From: an uncultured bacterium
Lineage (GTDB): Bacteria; Cyanobacteriota; Vampirovibrionia; Gastranaerophilales; Gastranaerophilaceae
Assembly (NCBI GenBank): GCA_949300485.1
Contig: CASGEL010000001.1
Coordinates: 62,001-126,000 of the forward strand
Direction: 5' to 3'
DNA: 64,000 nt
Shown: positions 47,296 to 55,628 of the stretch, in pieces
Position numbering within the stretch: position 1 is the first letter of the stretch
Layout: every line of letters starts with the position of its first letter
Notes under the pieces: model-generated
Told to the model about the DNA's origin: nothing
The model's database searches: none
What the model saw: only the letters and a program-made list of their open reading frames with translations
Translations under genes and position numbers: made by a program

Positions 47296-48588
47296 ATGAA
47301 AAAATTCGCCCTGATATTAATACTCCTTACATTAACTCAAACAGCTTCTTTTGCAATAAATGATTCTATAAAAAAAGTATATCTGCAAGAAGCCATTGAT
47401 GCTGCATTAAAAAATAATATAGATCTGCAAGCAGCACAGTTGGATATAAATATTGCAAAAAATGATATTAAATCAGCCAATAGACTTCAAAACCCAGAAT
47501 TCAACGCATTTTACAACTTTGGTGCTTCCGGCTGGACCGAACCAAGAACTCTTGGGCTAAGCCAAACAATTGAAATAGCCAAAAGAAATGCCCGAAAAAA
47601 TCTTGCTAAATCTAATTTAAAACTGGTTGAAACAAATGTAGGATATACAAAATTTGATCTGAAGCTTGATGTCAGAGAAGCATACATCAACCTTGTTGCA
47701 GCAAAATCTGTTCTGGCTACTTTAGAACAACAACAACACCTGCAAGAAGAACTTTTAACTATTGCACAAAAAAGAGTTAAAGCAAAAGAAGTGCCTGAAA
47801 TCGACGTTATTCAGGCTGAAATTGCGCTTAATCAAATGATAACACAGGTTAATACCGCTAAAGTCAATGTGAAAAGTGCATTATCAGACTTTAATAAAAT
47901 TATAAACGATCCTAATAATATAATATATGACAGTATGGATAAACTGTTTTCCGAAGAAAATAATTTCGATGAAATGCTCACTCCTGCACCTGATACAAAA
48001 TTCCCAACCTGTGATGAAATAATTGAAGAAGCATTGGAAAACCGATATGATATTCAAATTGCAAAACAGGAAATTGATGTTGCGGAGAAAAATCTTACGG
48101 TTGTTTCAAGACAAAGAATTCCAGATATTCAAATTTTAGGCGGATATGGATACCAGACAGCTACACATACCGACGACGGAAGATTCAACAGCGGAGGTTA
48201 TGCTGGAGCGAATATAGTTAACATCCCGTTATTTTATAACTATTCACCGGAAATTAAAAATGCAACATTGAAACTTCATCAAGCAGAGCTAAAATACCAA
48301 TCTACTCGCAATAAAGCAATAAAAGATATCTCTGCCGCCTACGACAAATTTTTAACAGCAGCGGAAAATCTTAAATATTATGAATCAAAAATATTAATAA
48401 GCTCTGAAAAACTTATTGAAATATCAAAAGATGCTTATGAATCCGGAGAATCCGATATTACCAGCCTTATCGTTATGAAACAGTCGTATAAATCTATCAT
48501 CGTAGGTTATACCTATGCACTTGCCGAATACTATAACAGCTGGACAAATTTCTTACGTGAAGTCAACGATGAAAACTTTGACCTATAA
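47296..48588 (+). CDS. TolC-family outer-membrane efflux protein
   Basis: A 430-residue secreted outer-membrane channel component that exports small molecules with an inner-membrane pump. The signal peptide (MKKFALILILLTLTQTASFA) is followed by the two-fold repeated alpha-barrel domains (LQEAIDAALKNNIDLQAAQL..., then CDEIIEEALENRYDIQIAKQEID), the hallmark of the TolC/OEP family. No partner pump genes adjoin it, so it might serve transporters elsewhere. Monocistronic with its own promoter and terminator. Confidence 0.9.
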   Translation: MKKFALILILLTLTQTASFAINDSIKKVYLQEAIDAALKNNIDLQAAQLDINIAKNDIKSANRLQNPEFNAFYNFGASGWTEPRTLGLSQTIEIAKRNARKNLAKSNLKLVETNVGYTKFDLKLDVREAYINLVAAKSVLATLEQQQHLQEELLTIAQKRVKAKEVPEIDVIQAEIALNQMITQVNTAKVNVKSALSDFNKIINDPNNIIYDSMDKLFSEENNFDEMLTPAPDTKFPTCDEIIEEALENRYDIQIAKQEIDVAEKNLTVVSRQRIPDIQILGGYGYQTATHTDDGRFNSGGYAGANIVNIPLFYNYSPEIKNATLKLHQAELKYQSTRNKAIKDISAAYDKFLTAAENLKYYESKILISSEKLIEISKDAYESGESDITSLIVMKQSYKSIIVGYTYALAEYYNSWTNFLREVNDENFDL

Positions 48589-48623
48589 AAAAAGAGAGAA
48601 TGTATATACATTCTCTCTTTTTT
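48587..48623. terminator. Bidirectional terminator, TolC-like and pepA
   Basis: A long near-perfect palindrome, AAAAGAGAGAATG / CATTCTCTCTTTT around TATATA, with A/T runs on both sides, between convergent genes. Confidence 0.92.
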
Positions 48624-48630
48624 AATTTAC

Positions 48631-50025
48631 CTAACGGGTTATATAACTTAGCAATGTTCTCACCCCTGCACCTGTTGCCCCTTTACAAAATTCTTTATTA
48701 GGTTTTTCTAAAAAGGCTGTGCCCGCAATATCAATATGAGCCCATTTAACACTATCCGTAACAAATTCTTTTAAGAACATTCCTGCAGCAGAAGCTCCGC
48801 CATATCTTGTTCCAGTATTTTTCATATCAGCAACATCACTGTTCATATTATCTCGATATTCTTGCCACATAGGTAATTGCCAATATTTTTCACCTGAAGA
48901 TGCACCGATTTTTACAAGATCACTTACAAATTCATCATTGTTACCCATAATTCCTGAAGCCGCAGTACCCAATGCCACCATACATGCACCGGTTAAAGTT
49001 GCAATATCAACAACTTCATCCACTCCAAGCTCGCAAGCGTAACACAGAGCATCTGCTAATGTTAATCTTCCTTCTGCATCTGTATTATCTACTTCAATTG
49101 TTTTACCGTTTTTCGCAGTCAAGATATCACCCGGTTTATATGAACTTCCTGAAGGCATATTCTCACATGCAGCAATGATTCCATGAACCTCAACATCCGG
49201 TTTCAATTTTACCAAAGCTTTCATTACGGCCAATACACAGGCAGCTCCTGACATATCATCTCTCATGTTTAACATTGATGCTGGAGGTTTTATATCCAAC
49301 CCCCCACTATCAAAACATAAACCTTTTCCAATAATTGCTATGCGCTTTTTAGGGTTATCAACAGTGTATTTCATATGTATAAATTTAGGAGGTTCAACAC
49401 TTCCTTTTGCTACCGCTAAATATGCGTTCATACCCAATTCTTTTATTTTGGATTCATCATAAACTACTGTTTTTATACCCTCCAAACCTTGAGCAATTTC
49501 AGCAAGTTTAGAAGGAGTAGCAAAAGCTGCAGGTTCATTGGCTAAATTTCTTGCAAGTTTCACAGAATCTGCAATAATTTTGGAAGTTTCAATAATTTCT
49601 GAACTAACCCTTGATATATAAAGCTCGGAAATTCTATGTTCTTTTTTCGTTTTATATTTATCAAAATGATAGTTTGCAATTGAGGCTCCAATAATTGCAC
49701 ACTCGCCAAATGCATAATCGGTTTCTATATCAAAGGCTATTGTTTTCGCCTTCATCTCAATACATTTTTTTACCGCCTTAGCAATATTTTCACGAATAAC
49801 ACTATTATCTACCTCTTGTTCTTTGCCTAAACCGATGGCAAGAATATACGTTGACGGATACTCTTTTTGAGTATGAATAACAAAGATTTCACCTTTTTTG
49901 CCGGTAAATGTTTCAGGCGCAAAACGATTCACTAAAGGGTTTGAAGTCTGCTTACCTTCAAATTTGTTGATAATTAATACATCACAGGAAATATCCCTGG
50001 TATTGTCTACAACTCTAATTTCCAT
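48631..50025 (-). CDS. pepA: Leucyl aminopeptidase (M17)
   Basis: A cytoplasmic metallopeptidase that removes N-terminal residues from peptides and helps protein turnover (in some bacteria also a DNA-binding factor). 464 residues. The C-terminal catalytic part has the metal ligands in GKGLCFDSGGLDIKPP, MRDDMSGAACV and the signature NTDAEGRLTLADAL. AAAGGAGAG precedes the ATG. Ends at the shared terminator with the TolC-like gene. Confidence 0.95.
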   Translation of the reverse strand: MEIRVVDNTRDISCDVLIINKFEGKQTSNPLVNRFAPETFTGKKGEIFVIHTQKEYPSTYILAIGLGKEQEVDNSVIRENIAKAVKKCIEMKAKTIAFDIETDYAFGECAIIGASIANYHFDKYKTKKEHRISELYISRVSSEIIETSKIIADSVKLARNLANEPAAFATPSKLAEIAQGLEGIKTVVYDESKIKELGMNAYLAVAKGSVEPPKFIHMKYTVDNPKKRIAIIGKGLCFDSGGLDIKPPASMLNMRDDMSGAACVLAVMKALVKLKPDVEVHGIIAACENMPSGSSYKPGDILTAKNGKTIEVDNTDAEGRLTLADALCYACELGVDEVVDIATLTGACMVALGTAASGIMGNNDEFVSDLVKIGASSGEKYWQLPMWQEYRDNMNSDVADMKNTGTRYGGASAAGMFLKEFVTDSVKWAHIDIAGTAFLEKPNKEFCKGATGAGVRTLLSYITR

Positions 50026-50096
50026 AATAAACTCTCCTTTTCGGATTTATTATAACACTAATAATCATTTATAAAATAGACTCAATAATGTAAAAA

Positions 50097-51290
50097 TTAT
50101 TTCTTTTGCTCTGCCATCATTGATTTAATTGCATATGAACGTAAATCATAAGCTTGAGTATTATTAGGATCTATTTTTATTATAATATTTAAATCATCAA
50201 TTGCAGCTAAATATAAACCCCTTTTACAATAAATAATAGCTCTGGTTAAATATTTTTCAACATCTTTATCATCAAGTTTTATTGCACTATTTAAATCTTG
50301 TTCAGCCTTTTGAAGATCGCCACCGGATTTACTTATCAATGCTCCTCTTTCTGCATAATAATCAGCATTATCAGAGTTTAATTCTATTGCTTTTGTATAA
50401 TCATCAATTGCAGATACATAGTGTTCAAGTTTTGCTTCTGCTATTCCTCTTTCGTAATATGCAGAATCGTTTTTAGGATCAACTTCCAATTCTTTTGTAA
50501 AATCTAGTATTGCATCTTCGTATTTTTTAATGCCTAATTTTGCAATACCTCGATTGTAATATGCCCTTTTGAAAGCTTTATCTAAATCTATAACTTTCGT
50601 ATAATCCAAAATTGCTCCATTATAATCTTTTAAATAAAATTTTGCGACTCCGCGATTATTATAAGCATCCACATTTGAAGGATCAAGCTCTATAACTTTC
50701 GTATAATCATCAATTGCACCTTTATAATCATTATTACTGCGTTTTGCAACACCTCTGTTATAATATGCAAGTTCATTTTTAGGATCTAATTCTAATGCCT
50801 TTGAAAAATCTGCAATAGCATCACTATACTGCTTTAATAAAACTTTAGTAGAACCTCTGTTAAGATATGCATTAACATTATCAGGATTTAAGTCAATTTC
50901 TTTAGTATAGTCCTCTAAAACTTCTTCATATGCTTTTAAATTAGATTTAGCTATCCCTCGATTATAATAAATATTCTCTCTTGTAGGATCCAGCTCTAAA
51001 GCTTTTGTATAATCCTTCACTGCATTTTTATAATCTCCCGACAAAGACCTCGCATTACCTCTTTGAGCATAAGACTCAGCATTTTCCGGATTTAAGTCTA
51101 TTGCTTTTGTATAATACTCTATAGCCAAATCATACTGTTTAGATTCAAAACTTGACTTTGCAGCTTCAATATACGAAAACTCCTTTTTCTGTTTTCTGGT
51201 TAATCTAGCAGCATAAGCTTCCGGAATAAATGAAATATTACTAACCAGAAGACCTAATAATATTATACTTGTAAATACTTTCTTTTTCAT
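50097..51290 (-). CDS. Secreted TPR-repeat protein
   Basis: A 397-residue protein. A signal peptide (cleavage after AYA near residue 27) is followed by about ten 34-residue tetratricopeptide repeats with the NRG-AK signature (YYNRGIAKSN, YNNRGVAKFY and similar, ending ...ALELDP). TPRs mediate protein-protein contacts; in the periplasm or envelope this may scaffold a complex. Promoter at 51336-51364. It ends 71 nt before pepA starts, and pepA is downstream on the same strand but has its own strong ribosome site. Repeat units are well conserved, which points to recent expansion. Confidence 0.88.
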   Translation of the reverse strand: MKKKVFTSIILLGLLVSNISFIPEAYAARLTRKQKKEFSYIEAAKSSFESKQYDLAIEYYTKAIDLNPENAESYAQRGNARSLSGDYKNAVKDYTKALELDPTRENIYYNRGIAKSNLKAYEEVLEDYTKEIDLNPDNVNAYLNRGSTKVLLKQYSDAIADFSKALELDPKNELAYYNRGVAKRSNNDYKGAIDDYTKVIELDPSNVDAYNNRGVAKFYLKDYNGAILDYTKVIDLDKAFKRAYYNRGIAKLGIKKYEDAILDFTKELEVDPKNDSAYYERGIAEAKLEHYVSAIDDYTKAIELNSDNADYYAERGALISKSGGDLQKAEQDLNSAIKLDDKDVEKYLTRAIIYCKRGLYLAAIDDLNIIIKIDPNNTQAYDLRSYAIKSMMAEQKK

Positions 51291-51335
51291 AAGCTAAAAT
51301 TCCAAAAGTAATGAATTAACATTACAAGTATGTAA

Positions 51336-51364
51336 AGAATATTACAAACAAAACAAATTGTCAA
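51336..51364 (-). promoter_or_regulatory. Promoter of the TPR gene
   Basis: Minus strand: TTGACA (51364-51359), exactly 17-nt spacer, TATTCT (51341-51336). Confidence 0.75.
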
Positions 51365-51402
51365 AAATAAGAATTCATTCAAGAAAATTCTGTTATTACG
51401 GA

Positions 51403-51430
51403 AACGAGCCAGAGTATACTCTGACCCGTT
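51403..51430 (-). terminator. Probable terminator of adhE
   Basis: A 13-bp stem that is fully paired only on the leftward transcript (two positions are G-U pairs there and mismatches on the plus strand). The trailing U-tract is short (GUUUCC). It sits 28 nt after the adhE stop. Confidence 0.7.
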
Positions 51431-51457
51431 TTCTATTTTATTTATTCAGATGATAAA

Positions 51458-54142
51458 CTATTTTGATTTTTTAGCTGATGGATAATAATCCCTTACAACA
51501 CCTTCAAATGCATCAATATAAATTTGTCTCATATCTGACATTATAGGATATGCAGGGTTTGCACCAGTACATTGATCGTCGAATGCTAATTCAACCATTT
51601 CATCTAATTTGTCATAGAAATCTTTTTCTGTTATACCAAAATCTTTAATTGAATTTGGAAGGTTAATAGCTTTCATTAATTTATCAACAGCTTCGATTAA
51701 CAATTCAACTTTTTCATCATCATTCTTACCACCCAATCCTAATTCATCTGCTACTTGAGCATATTTAGTTTTAGCATTAGGGAATTTGTATTGAGGGAAG
51801 ATTGCTTGTTTTTTCGGACAGTCAACAGCATTGTATTTAATTACCTGTCTGATTAACAATGCATTAGCTACACCATGAGGCACATGGAACATTGCACCTA
51901 ATTTGTGAGCCATAGAGTGACACAATCCTAAGAAAGAGTTTGCAAATGCCATACCAGCAATTGTTGCTGCATAATGCATTTTTTCTCTTGCTATAGGATC
52001 ATTAGCGCCCTCATTGTATGATCTTTCCAAATATCTGAATACTAATTTAGTAGCTTCTAAAGCATTAGAATTTGTGAAGTTAGTAGCCATACAAGAAACA
52101 TAAGCTTCTAATGAGTGAACTAAAGCATCAATACCAGAAGCTGAAGTTAAACCTTTTGGCATACCGTCAACAAAGTTAGGATCGATGATTGCCATATTAG
52201 GAGTTAATGCATAATCAGCAATAGCGTATTTAACTTGAGTTTCATCATCAGTGATGATAGCAAATGGAGTAACTTCTGAACCTGTACCTGATGTTGTAGG
52301 AATAGCAACCATAGTTGCTTTTTTACCCAATTCTGGAATTCTGCAGATTCTTTTTCTGATATCCATAAATCTCATTGATATGTCTTCAAATACTGTATCA
52401 GGCTGTTCATACATCAACCACATAATTTTAGCAGCATCCATAGGAGAACCGCCGCCTAATGAGATGATTACATCAGGTTCATAAGGTCTGATCATTTCCA
52501 TTGCTTGATTAATTGTAGACAATGTAGGATCAGGTTTAACATCAAAGAAGATTTGATAATCAATGCCGATTTCATCTAAAACATTAGTGATGTTATATAC
52601 AGCGCCAGAATTGAATAAGAATCTATCTGTTACAATAAATGCTCTTTTCTTTCCTTCAAGTTCACGAAGAGCTAAATCAGTAGCACCACGTTTGAAGTAA
52701 ATTTTTTGAGGAACCTTAAACCATAACATGTTTTCTCTCCTTTCAGCAACAGTTTTGTAGTTCAATAAATTTTCAACACCGATATTACCAGATACGGCAT
52801 TTTTACCCCAAGAACCACAACCTAATGAAAGTGACGGTTCAAGCTTAAAGTTAAACAAATCTCCAATACCACCTTGAGCTGAAGGTGAGTTTATTAAAAC
52901 TCTGCAAGTAGGCATTTTTTCTGCATATTTATCAATTCTTTCCTGATGACGAGCATCTGTGTATAAATCTGCAGTGTGGCCTGCTCCGCCTTTTGAAACT
53001 AATTCGTAAGCCATTTCAGCTGCTTCTTCAAAGTCTTTTGCTTTATACATAGTTAAAATCGGAGATAATTTTTCTCTAGAGAACGGATCTTCCCAATCAA
53101 CAGAAGGTCTTTCTGCAAGTAAGATCTTAGCAGTTTCAGGAACACTAAATCCTGCAAGTTCGGCAATTGTATGAGCACTTTGCCCAACAATCTTAGGATG
53201 AGCTGTTCCTCTTTTTGGATCAATAAATGGAAGATCTATCAGTTTCTTTTCATCAGAAGCGCTTAACAAATGAGCTCCTCTGTAAATAAATTCTTTTTTA
53301 ACTTCTTCATAAACACTGTCAACAACAACAACAGATTGTTCAGAAGCACAAATCATACCATTATCAAATGTTTTTGACATCAATATTGAAGATACTGCCA
53401 TTTTAATATCAGCTGTTTCGTCAATCACTGCTGAAGCATTACCAGGACCAACACCTAATGCAGGATTTCCTGAAGAATAAGCTGCAGTAACCATACCAGG
53501 ACCACCTGTTGCTAATATACAAGCTATTGATTCATGTTTCATTAATTGATTAGATAATTCAATAGAAGGAACATCAATCCATCCGATAATATCTTCCGGA
53601 GCTCCTGCCTTAACTGCTGCTTCTAAAACTAATTTAGCTGCTGCTATTGTACATTTTGTAGCTCTAGGGTGTGGTGAGAAGATAATACCGTTTCTGGTTT
53701 TTAATGCTATTAATGATTTAAATATTGCAGTTGAAGTCGGGTTAGTTGTAGGAATAATACCTGCAATAACACCTAAAGGTTCAGCAACAATCTTAATTCC
53801 ATTTGTTTTATCTTCTTTGATAATTCCACAAGTTTTTGCATTTTTATGTTTGTTGTAAATGTATTCAGAAGCAAAGTGATTTTTAATAATTTTATCTTCT
53901 AATACACCCATACCTGTTTCCTCAACAGCCATTCTTGCAAGAGGAATACGAGCTTTGTCAGCTGCTGTAGCTGCTGCTTTAAAAATTTTGTCAACTTGTT
54001 CTTGACTGAAAGTTGCATAAAGTTTTTGAGCCTTCTTTACTCTTTCAATCAATAGTTCCAATTGTTCTGCGTTGTCAACGATGTTAGGCTGATTTAAAGC
54101 TTTTTCCAGGTTTTCAACGGTCTTCTTACTTTTTGTTGTCAT
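51458..54142 (-). CDS. adhE: Bifunctional aldehyde-alcohol dehydrogenase
   Basis: It makes ethanol from acetyl-CoA in two NADH-using steps and thereby recycles NAD in fermentation. 894 residues, the full two-domain length. The N-terminal CoA-acylating aldehyde dehydrogenase has catalytic C265 in GMICASEQS and PTTNPTSTA. The C-terminal iron-dependent alcohol dehydrogenase has GGGSPMDAAKIM, PTTSGTGSEVTP, and the iron-binding His residues in LGLCHSMAHKLGAMFHVPHGVANALL. Long assemblies (spirosomes) are known for this family. A Rex-like operator lies upstream; a promoter for NADH-dependent control fits the role. Confidence 0.97.
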   Translation of the reverse strand: MTTKSKKTVENLEKALNQPNIVDNAEQLELLIERVKKAQKLYATFSQEQVDKIFKAAATAADKARIPLARMAVEETGMGVLEDKIIKNHFASEYIYNKHKNAKTCGIIKEDKTNGIKIVAEPLGVIAGIIPTTNPTSTAIFKSLIALKTRNGIIFSPHPRATKCTIAAAKLVLEAAVKAGAPEDIIGWIDVPSIELSNQLMKHESIACILATGGPGMVTAAYSSGNPALGVGPGNASAVIDETADIKMAVSSILMSKTFDNGMICASEQSVVVVDSVYEEVKKEFIYRGAHLLSASDEKKLIDLPFIDPKRGTAHPKIVGQSAHTIAELAGFSVPETAKILLAERPSVDWEDPFSREKLSPILTMYKAKDFEEAAEMAYELVSKGGAGHTADLYTDARHQERIDKYAEKMPTCRVLINSPSAQGGIGDLFNFKLEPSLSLGCGSWGKNAVSGNIGVENLLNYKTVAERRENMLWFKVPQKIYFKRGATDLALRELEGKKRAFIVTDRFLFNSGAVYNITNVLDEIGIDYQIFFDVKPDPTLSTINQAMEMIRPYEPDVIISLGGGSPMDAAKIMWLMYEQPDTVFEDISMRFMDIRKRICRIPELGKKATMVAIPTTSGTGSEVTPFAIITDDETQVKYAIADYALTPNMAIIDPNFVDGMPKGLTSASGIDALVHSLEAYVSCMATNFTNSNALEATKLVFRYLERSYNEGANDPIAREKMHYAATIAGMAFANSFLGLCHSMAHKLGAMFHVPHGVANALLIRQVIKYNAVDCPKKQAIFPQYKFPNAKTKYAQVADELGLGGKNDDEKVELLIEAVDKLMKAINLPNSIKDFGITEKDFYDKLDEMVELAFDDQCTGANPAYPIMSDMRQIYIDAFEGVVRDYYPSAKKSK

Positions 54143-54199
54143 ACTTTTTCTCCTTTTTAGTATATAGCATGTTACTATTAATAAGCTTACCTGTATAAT

Positions 54200-54217
54200 T
54201 TGTGAAATTTATCACAA
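54200..54217 (-). promoter_or_regulatory. Rex-like operator upstream of adhE
   Basis: TTGTGAAATTTATCACAA (as on the plus strand) is an 18-bp palindrome that matches the Rex consensus TTGTGAA-N4-TTCACAA at all but one position. It lies 58 nt upstream of the start. It also fits a CRP-type site (TGTGA-N6-TCACA), but Rex fits adhE better. It overlaps the probable promoter. Confidence 0.65.
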
Positions 54218-54653
54218 TTACATTTTACAGCAAAGATTTAATTAAATCAAGTGTAAAATTTACAATCTTTATCTTTTCTTTATAAAAATATAACCAATAA
54301 ATACATAACTTCCTATCACAGATTGAAATTATCACCTATACACCTGATATTGAATACACTATTAATAATAAAAGACGAGGACAGCATGCCCTCGTTGGAA
54401 TTAAGAATAGCTGGAAGTATGAAAAAGATTTTTTATTATTAAACGTTATAAATACATTTATAACAATTAGACACTTCGGCAATCAGTTTAGTCCAAATGG
54501 GTGATTTTTCAATAACATTTTTATAATTCTTGAGTATTAATCATTCACTAAAAGCAGGTTATAACTCAATAATAAGTGTAATTTTTGCACTTTATCCTCA
54601 AATGCAGTTATATTAAATAATTTAACCCACTTAACAAATGTTTACAATAGGGG
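54218..54653. other. Intergenic region between adhE and the 54738 gene
   Basis: About 430 nt, with no convincing long gene. It contains a hairpin at 54374-54396 (GACGAGG...CCTCGTT) that is an intrinsic terminator only for leftward transcripts (followed by TTTTATTATT on that strand). It also contains a tiny leftward frame at 54537-54590 (17 codons, GTG start with GAGG before it, Leu-rich). No leftward gene lies between the hairpin and 54738 to need this terminator, so a small RNA or leader is possible. Confidence 0.4.
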
Positions 54654-54682
54654 TTGACAAAAAAAATAATATAGTTTATATT
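54654..54682 (+). promoter_or_regulatory. Consensus sigma-70 promoter
   Basis: TTGACA (54654-54659), 17-nt spacer, TATATT (54677-54682), for the 54738 gene. Confidence 0.82.
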
Positions 54683-54696
54683 GAAAGTGTTAAATG

Positions 54697-54715
54697 AAGT
54701 GTTAAAAAAACACTT
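54697..54715 (+). promoter_or_regulatory. Hairpin in the leader of the 54738 gene
   Basis: AAGTGTT-aaaaa-AACACTT, a 7-bp stem; a copy of AAGTGTTAAA stands just upstream. The ribosome site AAAGGAGG begins 9 nt later. Confidence 0.45.
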
Positions 54716-54737
54716 AATAACAAAGGAGGTAATTAAT

Positions 54738-55037
54738 ATGATTACAATAAGTCCAGTAAAATTTAATAATACAAGAAAATATATAAGCTTTGGTGAAGGC
54801 TCTAATTTAAATAACATTAATTCAAAAGTTGGTTTGATGTCATTAGATAAAAACGCAAATGCTAAAATCAATTTTGAAAAAGACTTACATGAAACAAAGA
54901 ATGCTGATATGGTTCAATCAAACCCTATCAAAGCTCTCGGATATAATTTTGTAAAGGCTTATAATATACTATGTACGCCTAAAAGACGTACAACCCAAAC
55001 CGAATCAAATTATATTCACATACCTTATATGGCATAG
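54738..55037 (+). CDS. Small protein of unknown function, ISFGEG type
   Basis: A 99-residue protein with an excellent ribosome site (AAAGGAGG) and a consensus promoter, so it may be abundant. N-terminal text MITISPVKFNNTRKYISFGEG holds an F-x-G motif comparable to other unknowns here. The rest is Asn/Lys-rich with a helical region near KALGYNFVKAYNILC. A long leader holds a hairpin. No family recognised. The frame extends upstream of 54738, but only to a TTG within the -10 box. Confidence 0.72.
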   Translation: MITISPVKFNNTRKYISFGEGSNLNNINSKVGLMSLDKNANAKINFEKDLHETKNADMVQSNPIKALGYNFVKAYNILCTPKRRTTQTESNYIHIPYMA

Positions 55038-55092
55038 TGAATAATTACAATTGACAAGACTTAACTCTTTTCATTTACCCCAATATAGCTAA

Positions 55093-55111
55093 AGCAATTA
55101 AACTAATTGCT
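55093..55111 (+). other. Perfect inverted repeat upstream of the rhodanese gene
   Basis: AGCAATTA-AAC-TAATTGCT, an 8-bp stem in the gap between the 99-residue gene and the rhodanese gene; no U-tract. Confidence 0.35.
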
Positions 55112-55138
55112 AAGGTTAAAATCTCGAATTAATAATAT

Positions 55139-55160
55139 CCTTTCTTTGAAAAAAGAAAGG
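55139..55160 (+). promoter_or_regulatory. Hairpin with GAAA tetraloop over the rhodanese ribosome site
   Basis: CCTTTCTTT / AAAGAAAGG, a 9-bp perfect stem with a GAAA loop, followed by seven T just before the ATG at 55170. It is both a terminator-like structure and a cover for the AAAGG ribosome binding site. Confidence 0.55.
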
Positions 55161-55169
55161 ATGTTTTTT

Positions 55170-55553
55170 ATGAACGAAAAAATTAAAGAAATGAGATTTG
55201 ATACAAATTCGGCACAAAACTATTTTATTAAAAGACTTGCTTATACACTTGGGCCAGTTGAATTAAAGAATTTCATGGAAAAAGGTGGTGTAAAAGTTAT
55301 AGATGTTAGAGATGAAGCCGATTATAAAATCGGACACATCCCAGGAGCAATATCTATTCCAAAAGAAATGATTGATAAAAATCTTGATAAACTATCAAAA
55401 GACGAAATTAATATTGTTTATTGCTATAATCAGCAGTGCCACCTTGGTGATAGTGCCTGCTTAAATATTGCACAATACGGATATCCAGTCATGCTTATGG
55501 AAGGAGGTTTTGATGTGTGGGTAAATGATTTTCGATTTACTACAACGCAATAA
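55170..55553 (+). CDS. Rhodanese-like sulfurtransferase domain protein
   Basis: A 127-residue single-domain rhodanese. Family landmarks are the VKVIDVRDEADYKIGHIPGAI segment, the active-site region NIVYCYNQQCHLGDSA with the reactive Cys in YCYN, and GYPVMLMEGGFDVW near the end. It transfers sulfane sulfur, or acts as a redox sensor. The start at 55170 has AAAGG 9 nt upstream; the start at 55161 would leave no spacing. The ribosome site is inside a hairpin. Confidence 0.88.
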   Translation: MNEKIKEMRFDTNSAQNYFIKRLAYTLGPVELKNFMEKGGVKVIDVRDEADYKIGHIPGAISIPKEMIDKNLDKLSKDEINIVYCYNQQCHLGDSACLNIAQYGYPVMLMEGGFDVWVNDFRFTTTQ

Positions 55554-55567
55554 AAGGAACATTATCT

Positions 55568-55597
55568 GGTATAGCATGACTAAAATCATGCTATACC
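55568..55597. repeat. Perfect 12-bp inverted repeat between convergent genes
   Basis: GGTATAGCATGA / TCATGCTATACC with a 6-nt loop. Neither strand has a U-tract right after it, so it may be an unusual convergent terminator or a protein-binding site. Confidence 0.5.
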
Positions 55598-55628
55598 ACT
55601 AATAAAAAATTTATATTACTTTGATCAA

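Noticed and set aside
54608-54871. An 87-codon leftward frame across the promoter and start of the 54738 gene.
   Set aside because: It is antisense to a gene with a consensus promoter and ribosome site and has a hydrophobic, AT-driven composition.
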